Assembly: GCA_046732465.1 (NCBI GenBank)
Contig: JBKPND010000065.1
Coordinates: forward strand, 1 to 64,000
Direction: 5' to 3'
Origin: DASUPK01 sp046732465
GTDB taxonomy: Bacteria > Actinomycetota > Thermoleophilia > Solirubrobacterales > 70-9
DNA: 64,000 bases
Position numbers and translations under genes: made by a program. This document shows positions 1 to 7,226 of this stretch, in pieces; position 1 is the stretch's first letter, and each line of letters opens with the position of its first letter. The notes under the pieces were generated by a model. The model was not told the DNA's origin. It searched no databases and saw only the letters and a list, made by a program, of their open reading frames with translations.

Positions 1-511
1 GCTCCAGCCAGGAGCCGCGGGCCGGCATCAGGTTCGCGATGAAGACCTGCTTCTCGCGGTCCTTGGGCTCCATCACGTAGGCGCCCGGCGAGCGGACGAG
101 CTGCGTGACGACCACGCGCTCGGTGCCGTTGATGATGAACGTGCCGCGATCCGTCATCCACGGGAAGTCGCCCATGAAGACGGTCTGCTCGCGAATCTCA
201 CCGGTCTCCCGGTTCTGGAACGCGACCTTGACGTTGAGCGGCCGCGAGTAGGTCATGTCCTTCTCGCGACACTCGTCCACCGTGTTCGGTGGCTCGTCGA
301 ACTCGAAATCGCCGAAGACGATCGCCAGGTTCCCCGTGTAGTCCTCGGTCGGGGAGATGTCGTCGATCGTCGCTCTCAGCAGTCCGTCCTTCGGGTCAAC
401 CAGCTCCGCGAAGGACTTCCGCTGGATATCGATCAGATGTGGGAGTTCAACGGGGTTCTCTAGGCGTGAAAAGCTCCTGCGGGTTACGGGGGCAGCGTTG
501 GATCCGGCCAA
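1..511 (-). CDS. rpoB: RNA polymerase beta subunit, N-terminal part (cut by window edge)
   Basis: This is the beginning of the beta subunit of RNA polymerase; only the first 170 codons are inside the window. The frame reads RLENPVELPHLIDIQRKSF near the start, then GDFEFDEPPNT, MTYSRPLNVKV, MGDFPWMTDRGTFIINGTER and VVTQLVRSPG, which are hallmark beta-subunit blocks (protrusion region). The chosen start is TTG at 509-511, because the minus strand carries GAGGAG 8 nt upstream (520-525) and an in-frame stop lies just before it. The gene follows rplL but has its own promoter at 595-623, giving a leader of roughly 77 nt. Confidence 0.95.
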   Translation of the reverse strand, partial: MAGSNAAPVTRRSFSRLENPVELPHLIDIQRKSFAELVDPKDGLLRATIDDISPTEDYTGNLAIVFGDFEFDEPPNTVDECREKDMTYSRPLNVKVAFQNRETGEIREQTVFMGDFPWMTDRGTFIINGTERVVVTQLVRSPGAYVMEPKDREKQVFIANLMPARGSWLE

Positions 512-594
512 CTGGGCGACTCCTCAAAATATTCGAAGGGTTGTGAGACCGCGCAAGAATCGGGCAGCAGGGCTCACCGGCGCGCGAACCGTGC

Positions 595-623
595 ATAGTA
601 ACGCACGGCAACCGTTACGTCAA
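595..623 (-). promoter_or_regulatory. sigma-70 type promoter for rpoB
   Basis: On the minus strand the -35 box TTGACG (618-623) and the -10 box TACTAT (595-600) are separated by exactly 17 bases. This is the best full -35/-10 match noticed in the window. Transcription would start near 588 and leave a leader of about 77 nt before the TTG of rpoB. It would let rpoB(C) be expressed apart from the upstream ribosomal protein genes. Confidence 0.75.
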
Positions 624-636
624 GGGTTGCTAACAC

Positions 637-676
637 GCCCCGGTGGGGGCACGTGCCGGGATCTTACTCCGATCCC
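637..676 (-). other. hairpins in the rplL-rpoB spacer (possible attenuator or processing site)
   Basis: Two inverted repeats lie between rplL and the rpoB promoter: GGGATC/GATCCC with a 7-nt loop (658-676) and GCCCC/GGGGC with a 4-nt loop (637-650), with the palindrome GGCACGTGCC between them. No T-run follows. They could give partial termination or RNA processing, as is known for the rplL-rpoB spacer of other bacteria; function here is inferred from position only. Confidence 0.4.
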
Positions 677-703
677 TCTCGTCCATGTGAGTGTAGCCGT
701 GCT

Positions 704-731
704 CCTCGGCTACTTGACCTCGGCTACTTGA
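704..731. repeat. perfect 14-bp tandem duplication over the rplL stop codon
   Basis: The 14-mer CCTCGGCTACTTGA occurs twice head to tail (704-717 and 718-731). One copy contains the last codons and TAG stop of rplL; the other lies just downstream and repeats the same codons and stop. This looks like a local replication slippage product. Confidence 0.8.
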
Positions 732-1116
732 TCTCGGCGGTACCGCCGGCCTCCTCGATCTCCTTCAGGAGACCGTCGGCCTCCTCGCGCTCGATTCCCT
801 CCTTGACGGGCTTGGGGGCCTCGTCGACGAGGGCCTTCGCCTCCTTGAGGCCGAGCCCGGTTGCGGCCCGGACGACCTTGATCACGCCGATCTTCTTGTC
901 GCCGGCGCCCGTCAGGACGAGGTCGACGGTCCCGGATTCCTCCTCGCCCGCACCGTCGCCGGCGGGCCCGCCGGCGGCGGGCGCAGCGGCCGCGACAGCG
1001 GTTGCGGACACGCCGAACTCCTCCTCGAGCGCCTTGATGCGCTCGGACAGCTCGAGCACCGAGATGCTCTTCAGCTCCTCGATCCAATCCTCGGTGGACA
1101 CCTTGGTGGCAGCCAT
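724..1116 (-). CDS. rplL: 50S ribosomal protein L7/L12
   Basis: L7/L12 forms the mobile ribosomal stalk that recruits and stimulates translational GTPases. The 130-residue product has the expected layout: an N-terminal dimerisation helix pair (about residues 1-36, LKSISVLELSERIKALEEEF), an Ala/Gly/Pro hinge (about 38-62) and the compact C-terminal factor-binding domain (about 63-130) with KKIGVIKVVRAATGLGLKEA. Its ATG follows directly on the rplJ stop (TAG ATG), so the two genes are translationally coupled. The 3' end, including the stop, lies in a 14-bp tandem duplication. Confidence 0.97.
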   Translation of the reverse strand: MAATKVSTEDWIEELKSISVLELSERIKALEEEFGVSATAVAAAAPAAGGPAGDGAGEEESGTVDLVLTGAGDKKIGVIKVVRAATGLGLKEAKALVDEAPKPVKEGIEREEADGLLKEIEEAGGTAEIK

Positions 1117-1914
1117 CTAGTTGCCTTCCTCCTTCTCTTCGTCGGAATCTTCTGAAGTCTCTTCCTCAGCCTGCTCGGCCGGCTCTTTCTCCGCGCCTTC
1201 CTCCGCAGCCTGCTCGTCGCCGAGGTCCTGGTCGCCCTCGGTGGTCTCCTCGGCCTCGCCCTGCCCCGCCTCCTCGCCCTCCGGCGCCTGCTCCTCGGAG
1301 CTCTCCTCTGGGGATTCGGCGGGCTCGGGGTCGGCGGGTGTTTCCTCGCCCTTCGTTTCCTCGGCCTTCGGCTCCTCGGCCGTGGGCTCCTCGCCGGTGA
1401 CAAGGCCCTGTTCGGCGATCTGGCCGAGCTGAAGGGCGAGGCCCTGGATCATCGAGCCGAGGCCCCGCACCAGGCCGGTGAGCGGGCTGGCGACGATGCC
1501 GGCGAACTGGGCGTTGAGCTGCTCGCGGCCGGGCAGGCGGGCGATCGCCACGAAGGAATCGGGATCCAGTGCCTCCCCGTCCATCAGCCCGCCCTTGTAG
1601 GAGAGCAGCTCCCACTCGGAACCGAGCCGGAAGATGGTCTTGGCGGCCAGCGCCGCATCGCCCTTGACGAAGGCGAGGGCGGTCGGTCCCTCGAGGTACT
1701 CCTTGAGCGACTCGGTCCCGGCCTCGTCGGCGGCGCGCAGGGTGAGCCGGTTCTTGACGATCCGGAAGCGGGCGTCGGCATCGAGCAGGCCGGAGCGGAG
1801 CTCGGCGGCCTGCGGCACGCTGATCCCGCGGTAATCCACCGCGAAGATCGCCTGCGCGTCCTTGAGCTCCTCGGCGAGCTCCTTCACCACTTGTGTCTTC
1901 TGCTCTCTGTCCAT
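1117..1914 (-). CDS. rplJ: 50S ribosomal protein L10 with long acidic C-terminal tail
   Basis: L10 anchors L7/L12 dimers to 23S rRNA at the stalk base. Residues 1-170 are a normal L10 (MDREQKTQVVKELAEEL, FAVDYRGISVPQ, RIVKNRL), including the C-terminal helix that binds L12. From about residue 172 the protein continues for about 90 residues of nearly pure Glu/Ala/Pro/Ser/Asp, so at 265 residues it is much longer than the usual ~165-175. The ATG at 1912-1914 was chosen over an upstream in-frame TTG (1936-1938) because that TTG lies inside the T-rich tail of the leader attenuator. No strong Shine-Dalgarno sequence is visible. The stop abuts the rplL start. Confidence 0.93.
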   Translation of the reverse strand: MDREQKTQVVKELAEELKDAQAIFAVDYRGISVPQAAELRSGLLDADARFRIVKNRLTLRAADEAGTESLKEYLEGPTALAFVKGDAALAAKTIFRLGSEWELLSYKGGLMDGEALDPDSFVAIARLPGREQLNAQFAGIVASPLTGLVRGLGSMIQGLALQLGQIAEQGLVTGEEPTAEEPKAEETKGEETPADPEPAESPEESSEEQAPEGEEAGQGEAEETTEGDQDLGDEQAAEEGAEKEPAEQAEEETSEDSDEEKEEGN

Positions 1915-1936
1915 TTCGATCTGGGCGCCTGCCGCC

Positions 1937-2010
1937 AAAGAAAAGACCCGCGCGCAGGCGGGCCAGAGCGGGCGGTCCGGGGGACCGGTGACTCTCGCTC
2001 ACCTGCGCCG
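1937..2010 (-). promoter_or_regulatory. L10 leader with attenuator hairpin upstream of rplJ
   Basis: The 154-nt gap between rplA and rplJ folds on the minus strand into a long-range stem (GCGCAGG/CCTGCGC, 2002-2008 with 1952-1958) that encloses hairpins GGTGA/TCACC (1987-2003, sharing its last two bases with the outer stem) and GGTCC/GGACC (1974-1986). Downstream, CCCGC/GCGGG (1947-1962) is followed by TCTTTTCTTT (1937-1946), a plausible intrinsic terminator sharing a base with the long-range stem. Position and architecture match the known L10 autoregulatory leader, in which L10 or L10-L12 binding controls read-through into rplJL. Confidence 0.65.
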
Positions 2011-2068
2011 GACTTCTGGACCTCGGTCCAGCCGGCGGTCTCGGGCGGCAGTCGTGCGGCGCGGAATG

Positions 2069-2884
2069 TTAGGCGGTCGCACCTTCCTCTGCGGGCACGT
2101 CCTCAGCTTCGCTTCCGGCCGTGCCCGGTGCCGACTCGGGACCGCCATCTTCGTCGGTGTCGGCCGTCGCTCCCGCGCCGAGCATGATCTCGCCGCGCCG
2201 AGTGCGCCCCGGGTCGACCCGGATGCCGGGACCCATCGTGGGGGTGACGGTGATCGAGAGGATGTAGCGGCCCTTGGCCGCGGCGGGCTTGGCGCGGATG
2301 ATCTCCTCGATCACGGCGGCGTAGTTCTCGAGCAGGTCGGTCTCGGAGAAGCTCGTCTTGCCGATCGCGAGGTGGACGATCGCCTGGCGATCGGTGCGGT
2401 ACTCGACCTTCCCCGCCTTGGCCTCCTCGACGGCCTTGGCGATGTCGTCGGTGACCGTTCCCACCTTGGGGTTGGGCATCTTGCCCTGCGGGCCGAGGAC
2501 GCGGCCGAGCTTGCCGACCTTGGGCATCTGCGACGGGTGGGCGATGGCGACGTCGAAGTCGGTCCAGCCGCCCTCGACCCGCTCGGCGAGATCGTCGGAG
2601 CCGACGAAGTTGGCCCCGGCCTCCTCGGCCTGACGGGCCGCATCGCCCTCGGCGAAGACGGCGATCGTCACGTCCTTGCCCAGGCCCTTGGGCAGGGCGA
2701 GGGTGCCGCGCAGCTGCTCCTCGGCGTGGCGGACGTTCACACCCAGGCGGATGTGGAGCTCGACCGTCTCGTCGAACTTGGCGCCGGCGGCCTCCTTGAT
2801 CAGGTGGATCGCTTCGGCGGGCGGATAGGCCTGCGTGCGATCGATCTTCTCGTAGGCCTCTCTATATCTCTTGCCGCGCGCCAT
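2069..2884 (-). CDS. rplA: 50S ribosomal protein L1 with acidic C-terminal extension
   Basis: L1 binds 23S rRNA at the mobile L1 stalk near the E site. The 271-residue product contains the family signature VGKLGRVLGPQGKMPNPKVG (about residues 123-142), KFDETVELHIRLGVN near the N-terminus and SITVTPTMGPGIRVDP near the end of the conserved core. The last ~40 residues are an extra Asp/Glu/Gly-rich tail not found in standard ~230-residue L1, echoing the tail on L10. The ATG lies directly next to the rplK stop. The L10 leader follows the gene. Confidence 0.96.
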   Translation of the reverse strand: MARGKRYREAYEKIDRTQAYPPAEAIHLIKEAAGAKFDETVELHIRLGVNVRHAEEQLRGTLALPKGLGKDVTIAVFAEGDAARQAEEAGANFVGSDDLAERVEGGWTDFDVAIAHPSQMPKVGKLGRVLGPQGKMPNPKVGTVTDDIAKAVEEAKAGKVEYRTDRQAIVHLAIGKTSFSETDLLENYAAVIEEIIRAKPAAAKGRYILSITVTPTMGPGIRVDPGRTRRGEIMLGAGATADTDEDGGPESAPGTAGSEAEDVPAEEGATA

Positions 2885-3313
2885 CTAGAGACCCTCCACG
2901 GTGACGCCCATCGAGCGGGCGGTCCCGGCGATGATCTTGGTCGCGGCGTCGATGTCGTTGGCGTTCAGGTCGGGCATCTTGCGCTCGGCGATCTGCCGCG
3001 CCTGGTCGACGGTGATCGAGCCCACCTTCTCGGTGTGGGGCTCTCCCGACCCCTTGTCGATCCCGGCCGCCTCCTTGATCAGGACAGCGGCCGGCGGCGT
3101 CTTGGTGATGAAGTCGAAGGAGCGGTCCTCGTAGACCGTGATCTCGACCGGGATGATCGTGCCGGCGTCCTGCTGAGTCTGCGCGTTGAACGCCTTGCAG
3201 AACTCCATGATGTTGACGCCGTGCTGGCCCAGGGCCGGACCGACCGGCGGCGCCGGGTTGGCCGCTCCGGCTGGGATCTGAAGCTTGATCTGGGTGAGGA
3301 CCTTCTTCGCCAT
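2885..3313 (-). CDS. rplK: 50S ribosomal protein L11
   Basis: L11 binds the GTPase-associated region of 23S rRNA and takes part in factor-dependent GTP hydrolysis and the stringent response. The 142-residue protein starts MAKKVLTQIKLQIPAGAANP and contains the family blocks PPVGPALGQHGVNIMEFCKAFN, FDFITKTPPAAVLI and the C-terminal GTARSMGVTVEG. Start ATG is at 3311-3313, two bases after the nusG stop; the stop touches the rplA start. Because the gap to nusG is only 2 bp, there is no room for the L1 operator that often precedes rplKA. Confidence 0.97.
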   Translation of the reverse strand: MAKKVLTQIKLQIPAGAANPAPPVGPALGQHGVNIMEFCKAFNAQTQQDAGTIIPVEITVYEDRSFDFITKTPPAAVLIKEAAGIDKGSGEPHTEKVGSITVDQARQIAERKMPDLNANDIDAATKIIAGTARSMGVTVEGL

Positions 3314-3315
3314 GG

Positions 3316-3837
3316 CTAGATCTTCTTGACCTGGTCGTAGTTGACCTCGACAGGAGTCTCGCGCCCGAAGATCGATACCAGCACCTTCAGCTTGGCCGCG
3401 TCCTCGTTGATCTCGGCGATCTCGCCGGAGAAGTCGGCGAGCGGCCCGGAGACCACCTTGACGGACTCGCCGATCGAGAACTGGGCCCGGGTGCGGGGGC
3501 GCTCGGCGGTCTCGCGATGGAGGAGCCGGTCGACCTCGACCTTGGAGAGCGGGATCGGCTTGTTGCGCGAGCCGACGAAGCCGGTCACGCCCGGGGTGTT
3601 CTTGACCAGGCCCCAAGCGTCGTCGGTCATCTCCATGTTGACCAGAACGTAGCCGGGCATCGTCCGCTTCTCGCTCTGCACCTTCTGGCCGTCCTTCATC
3701 TCGGAGATCTGCTCGGTCGGGACGACCACCTGGCGCACGTTGCGTTCCTGGCCCATGGTGTGGACGCGGTGCTCGAGGTTCTGCTTGACCTTGTTCTCGT
3801 GCCCCGAGTAGGTGTTGATCACATACCAGCGAAACAT
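3316..3837 (-). CDS. nusG: transcription elongation/antitermination factor NusG
   Basis: NusG contacts the RNA polymerase clamp through its N-terminal domain and uses its C-terminal KOW domain to bind Rho or ribosomal S10. The 173-residue product has the NGN domain (FRWYVINTYSGHENKVKQNL, PGYVLVNMEM, VKNTPGVTGFVGS) and the KOW segment (FSIGESVKVVSGPLADFSG, then VLVSIFGRETPVEVNYDQV). Length is normal for the family and there is no inserted domain. It sits between secE and rplK, the usual actinobacterial order, with 18 bp to secE and 2 bp to rplK. Confidence 0.97.
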   Translation of the reverse strand: MFRWYVINTYSGHENKVKQNLEHRVHTMGQERNVRQVVVPTEQISEMKDGQKVQSEKRTMPGYVLVNMEMTDDAWGLVKNTPGVTGFVGSRNKPIPLSKVEVDRLLHRETAERPRTRAQFSIGESVKVVSGPLADFSGEIAEINEDAAKLKVLVSIFGRETPVEVNYDQVKKI

Positions 3838-3855
3838 CGTCGAAGTCCCCCAGTC

Positions 3856-4506
3856 CTAGATCAGCCGCTGGACGAGCCAGTTGAAGGCGGCGTCGAGTGC
3901 GCCGAGGTAGGCGGCCATGACCGCCACGAAGATGAAGGTCACCGCGGAGGCCTGGACCAGGGTGTCGCGGTCGGGCCACTGCACCCGCTTGAGCTCCGCC
4001 CAGCAGGAGAGCAGGAAGCCGAGCACTGGGCCGCGTCGCTTCTCGGCCTTCTCGGCTTGGCCCTTCTGAAGCTCCTTCGCTCGGGCCTTGCGCCGCTGCT
4101 CCTTCTCGCGCTGGCGCCGCTCGCGGCGGCTCTCGCGCGGCTCGGCGGGCGGAGCCTCGGCGGTTGCACCGTCCTCGGGGCGGCCGACGTCAGCGCGCGA
4201 TGGCGCGGGAGCCTCGGTCTCGGGCCGGATCTGATCGGGGATGACTCCCGGCACCGGGGAGCCGCCGCCGTCCTCGACGTCGGCAATTTCGCCCGGCTTC
4301 TCGGTGACCCGCTCACCGAGCTCGTCCACGCGAGCGCCGGTCTCGATGGCGGCCTCGGCCTCCGCGACCTCGCCGGAGACACCGGTCCGGGTGTCCTCCT
4401 GCGCACGCTCCTCGGCGGCGGCCGCCGGGTCCGATTCGCGGCGGCGCTGTTCTGCCTGCTCGCGGCGGCGGCGCTCGGCCTTGCGCTGGGCGCGCGTCTT
4501 CGCCAC
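3856..4506 (-). CDS. secE: preprotein translocase subunit SecE with long charged N-terminal extension
   Basis: SecE is the essential small subunit of the SecYEG channel. The C-terminal ~60 residues carry the family pattern: an amphipathic helix (SCWAELKRVQWPDRDTLVQA) followed by one membrane span (VTFIFVAVMAAYLGALDAAF). The remaining ~150 N-terminal residues are a Lys/Arg/Glu-rich extension, so the protein is 216 residues instead of the usual 60-120. Start is GTG at 4504-4506, immediately after the rpmG TAA, implying coupled translation. Extensions of this kind occur in Actinobacteria, but their role is not known to me. Confidence 0.92.
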   Translation of the reverse strand: MAKTRAQRKAERRRREQAEQRRRESDPAAAAEERAQEDTRTGVSGEVAEAEAAIETGARVDELGERVTEKPGEIADVEDGGGSPVPGVIPDQIRPETEAPAPSRADVGRPEDGATAEAPPAEPRESRRERRQREKEQRRKARAKELQKGQAEKAEKRRGPVLGFLLSCWAELKRVQWPDRDTLVQASAVTFIFVAVMAAYLGALDAAFNWLVQRLI

Positions 4507-4668
4507 TTAGCGAGTCTCCTTATGTGGGGTGTGGCGCCCGCACCAGCGACAGAACTTGCGCAACTCGATGCGGTCCGGCGAATTGCGCCGTGACTTGTTC
4601 GTCTCGTAGTTTCGGCGCTTGCACTCCTCGCAGGCGAGCGTCACGCCAATTCGAACATCAGAGGCCAT
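4507..4668 (-). CDS. rpmG: 50S ribosomal protein L33 (zinc-binding form)
   Basis: This 53-residue protein reads MASDVRIGVTLACEECKRRN, then YETNKSRRNSPDRIELRKF and ends CRWCGRHTPHKETR. The two pairs of cysteines (CEEC and CRWC) show it is the zinc-ribbon form of L33. It opens the secE-nusG-rplKA operon, as is typical. A GAGGAG sequence lies 2 nt before the ATG, closer than usual. The 109 bases upstream (4669-4777) contain no gene and no clear -35/-10 pair, only a G-rich segment followed by seven T on the minus strand. Confidence 0.95.
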   Translation of the reverse strand: MASDVRIGVTLACEECKRRNYETNKSRRNSPDRIELRKFCRWCGRHTPHKETR

Positions 4669-4710
4669 GTCTCCTCAAATCACTTCGATGCCGGTGATAC
4701 GGCCGGACAG

Positions 4711-4744
4711 AAAAAAACCCCCGGCCCCAGGCACGAGGTGCGCC
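4711..4744 (-). terminator. possible terminator after the lipoprotein gene
   Basis: Downstream of the 4778-5161 gene the minus strand has an imperfect hairpin (GGCGCAC/GTGCC, 4730-4744), a G-rich stretch, and then seven consecutive T (4711-4717). The T-run is 12 nt from the hairpin, so this is not a canonical intrinsic terminator and the call is weak. Confidence 0.3.
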
Positions 4745-4777
4745 CAAGAATAGCGACCGATCGCACCGCCCGTCCGG

Positions 4778-5161
4778 CTATTGCTCGGGGTGGCCCTCGA
4801 AGGCCGCCGCCCGCTGGTAGAGCTTGTAGAGCTTGAAGGCGCGAGCGTAGCTCTCGCTGCACCAGCGGTCGAAGAGGTCGTACGCCTGCTTGTCGTCAAG
4901 GACGGAGCCGGTTCCGGAGGGGGAAGCGGAGTTGTTCCCGACGACCGGACCACCGGCGAAGCCCTTGAGCTGCTTGATCGTCCCAAGGCGCTGCTCAACG
5001 TTCGCCTGCTGCCAGTCGTGGCAGTCGGCGAGGTTGATCGGCTGGCCCACGTTCGGCCCGACATCGACCTGAGGCTGGGTCGAGGAGCCGCCGCCGCAGC
5101 CGGCAACAGCGACCGCTGCGGCGAGTAGGGACGCCGCGAAGGCCCTGCGCGGCGAGCTCAT
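4778..5161 (-). CDS. small secreted lipoprotein of unknown function
   Basis: The 127-residue product has a lipoprotein signal peptide: positively charged start (MSSPRRAF), hydrophobic Ala/Val core and the lipobox AVAGC, with Cys22 as the likely lipidated residue. After a Gly/Ser linker the mature part contains LADCHDWQQANVEQRLGTIK and DLFDRWCSESYARAFKLYKL, with two further cysteines that could form a disulfide. I do not recognise the family. The ATG is 11 bp after the stop of the secreted beta-helix gene, so the two are probably co-transcribed and may act together at the cell surface. Confidence 0.8.
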   Translation of the reverse strand: MSSPRRAFAASLLAAAVAVAGCGGGSSTQPQVDVGPNVGQPINLADCHDWQQANVEQRLGTIKQLKGFAGGPVVGNNSASPSGTGSVLDDKQAYDLFDRWCSESYARAFKLYKLYQRAAAFEGHPEQ

Positions 5162-5172
5162 CGGGCGGCTCG

Positions 5173-7134
5173 TTACGGCTTTGGCGGGGTCGTGAACCAC
5201 GGGCAGGCCGGGTCCCCGGGCCCCTCGGCGCACGCCAGAAGCTCGGTCACCTGCCCACCAGCGAGGCCGCCGACAGATGGGCTGTGAGCGCAGTCCGCCG
5301 GCAGGTTGTTCGGAGGGGCGGCATCCGGTGAGGGAAGCCCGGTCACGCTCGCAGCGGTCCCGTCGGGCCCCGTGTTGTTGTACCAGCAGTTGCCCGTGTT
5401 CAGTGTGGGATCGACGGTGATACCGCCCTGGTCCCACCAGAAGTCGAGGCCGTTCCGCTGGACGCTCCCGTCTGGGGCGACACCCATCTTGTTGCCGTAG
5501 AACTGGTTCCGGTAGGAAGTCGCCGGCGGTGAGGCGGTCGGATCACAGCCGGCCACCTGGTCACCGCTGTCGGGCGGGCAGACGAAGACGTCCGGTACCT
5601 GGAAGAGCATCGCGCCGCGCCGCCAGTTGTCGTAGAAGCGGTTGTTGCGGGTCACGTTCGCGTTGCCCCCCGCGTAGAACATGCCTGTGCCGACCGGGAC
5701 CGGGACCGTGGGGACGACGTCGGAGCAGTTCCCACCTGGGTTGTCGGCCGACTGACCGGGGACCGCTGGTCCGGGCTTCTGGCCGGGCGGGCACTCCGGC
5801 AGATAGGTGTTGAAGTTGTTCGAGTGGAAGTTGTTGTTCTCGATCAGGTCCGAGTCCTGCGGGAAGCCGGGGTGACCCGCCGCCGTGAAGACGTCGGTCG
5901 AGAAGCCCATGGTGTTGTCGTAGATCTCGTTGTCGTGGACCCAGACGGCATTGGCATCGGTCCCCGAGAAGCCAAGGGCGCTGTGGTGCATGTCGCAGTT
6001 GCGCAGCTCGGTGCCGTAGCGGCGCTGGTCGGGCGGGACGGCCTCGCCCAGGTCGGCCGCGGACCCCGGGTAGAGAGCCGAGTCGCCGGCGCCCCATCCA
6101 TCGCAGTTCTCGATCAGCGAGTGGTCCGCGACGAAGGTCAGCACGCCGTACTCGCCAGCGAAGGGAACCCTGAAGCGGTTCAGGTGCGAGCCGTCGGTCT
6201 CCATCACGTAGATGTCGTGCTCCTTGGCGTGACGCACCTTCAGGTTGTCGATCACGATCCCATCCGCCCGGTCGGCGCGGATGCCGACGTCCTTGACCGC
6301 GCCGATCGGCGCTTCGTCGCCGGACGCCACGCGGCCGGCGTCGATCGTGACGGCGTCCGGCGTGGCGCCGGTGCCCTGGATCTGAACGTTGCAGCGGATG
6401 CACTTACCCGCGTCCGGGATGACATGGCGGTCGAGCCGGGGTGGCTGCGGGACCGGAACGTTCGTCAGGGACCTGCCGAGGACGGCGATCAAGTTCTGGT
6501 CGTTCGGGCAATGGACCTGATAGGCGTAGGAGACCGCTCCGGTCTGGCTCTTGTCGTTGGTGATCTCGTAGGGATCGCAGGCCGGATCGTTGGTCGGCTT
6601 GGCGCGCGACTTGGGCTCCGTGTAGAGGCCGGGCATGATCTCGATCCGGTCGTTGTTGTGTGAAGCGGTGACAGCGTCCTGGATCGAGCTGTAGCGGCAC
6701 TGGCGCAGCAGCTTGAGGTTCAACTTGCGCAGCTTCTTGGCCTTCTTCTTGCTCAGCTTGACCGCGGGTTGGGACGGGCGGATCTTGTAGCCCTTCCGTG
6801 CAGCCTTGATGTCCTTGCTGAGGGCTCGCATCGACTTGTTCTTGGAGAGCTTCTTGATGCTGCCGTGCTTGCGCAGCTCCTTGCTTGGCGCCTGCTGGCA
6901 GACGACCCGCGTCGTGCCTGGCTTCTTCTTGTTGAGGGCGCTGAAGACCTTCCGGACGGCCGGAACGGAGCCGCCGGCGGCCGGCTTCACGGATTTGTCG
7001 GGCGCCGGGTCGGGCCAGTACGAGGCGCGCTCGATGTGGCCGAAGGCGATCGCGGGCACCAGCACGGCGACAGTCGCGATCGCGATCGCGACGATCACTG
7101 TCCCGCGGCGATGTCTTGCCCTCCTAGCTCGCAT
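5173..7134 (-). CDS. secreted right-handed beta-helix protein
   Basis: The 653-residue protein starts with an Arg-rich n-region and hydrophobic segment (VIVAIAIATVAVLVPAIAFG), an N-terminal secretion signal. Residues about 85-155 are strikingly Lys-rich (KKLSKNKSMRALSKDIKAAR, KLSKKKAKKLRKLNLKLLR). The rest has the repeated, Asn/Asp-rich turns of a parallel beta-helix (IVIDNLKVRHAKEHDIYV, SLIENCDGWG, VWVHDNEIYDNTMGFS, SDLIENNNFHSNNF), as in pectate-lyase-like and NosD-like proteins. Substrate is unknown; polysaccharide binding or cleavage is the usual role. GGAGGAGG lies just before the ATG. A small lipoprotein gene follows 11 bp downstream. Confidence 0.8.
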   Translation of the reverse strand: MRARRARHRRGTVIVAIAIATVAVLVPAIAFGHIERASYWPDPAPDKSVKPAAGGSVPAVRKVFSALNKKKPGTTRVVCQQAPSKELRKHGSIKKLSKNKSMRALSKDIKAARKGYKIRPSQPAVKLSKKKAKKLRKLNLKLLRQCRYSSIQDAVTASHNNDRIEIMPGLYTEPKSRAKPTNDPACDPYEITNDKSQTGAVSYAYQVHCPNDQNLIAVLGRSLTNVPVPQPPRLDRHVIPDAGKCIRCNVQIQGTGATPDAVTIDAGRVASGDEAPIGAVKDVGIRADRADGIVIDNLKVRHAKEHDIYVMETDGSHLNRFRVPFAGEYGVLTFVADHSLIENCDGWGAGDSALYPGSAADLGEAVPPDQRRYGTELRNCDMHHSALGFSGTDANAVWVHDNEIYDNTMGFSTDVFTAAGHPGFPQDSDLIENNNFHSNNFNTYLPECPPGQKPGPAVPGQSADNPGGNCSDVVPTVPVPVGTGMFYAGGNANVTRNNRFYDNWRRGAMLFQVPDVFVCPPDSGDQVAGCDPTASPPATSYRNQFYGNKMGVAPDGSVQRNGLDFWWDQGGITVDPTLNTGNCWYNNTGPDGTAASVTGLPSPDAAPPNNLPADCAHSPSVGGLAGGQVTELLACAEGPGDPACPWFTTPPKP

Positions 7135-7226
7135 CTCCTCCTCCGGCGGCGGGAATGTAATCAGACTGTGACCGGCCGTGTCCTGCGGTTGGGTGAACTC
7201 GCGCCAGGCCGTCCAATTGCCGTCTC

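Noticed and set aside
526..555. A second -35/-10-like pair (TTGCGC-17-AATATT, minus strand) directly before rpoB
   Set aside because: Transcription from it would start inside or after the GAGGAG ribosome binding site, so it could not serve rpoB; the pair at 595-623 is better.
1862..3319. Long open frames opposite the ribosomal protein genes, and similar ones at 9214-11781 (minus) and 45097-47298 (minus)
   Set aside because: Their translations are low-complexity Arg/Leu/Gly/Asp-rich sequences with no motifs; they mirror codon bias of the real genes on the other strand in GC-rich DNA.
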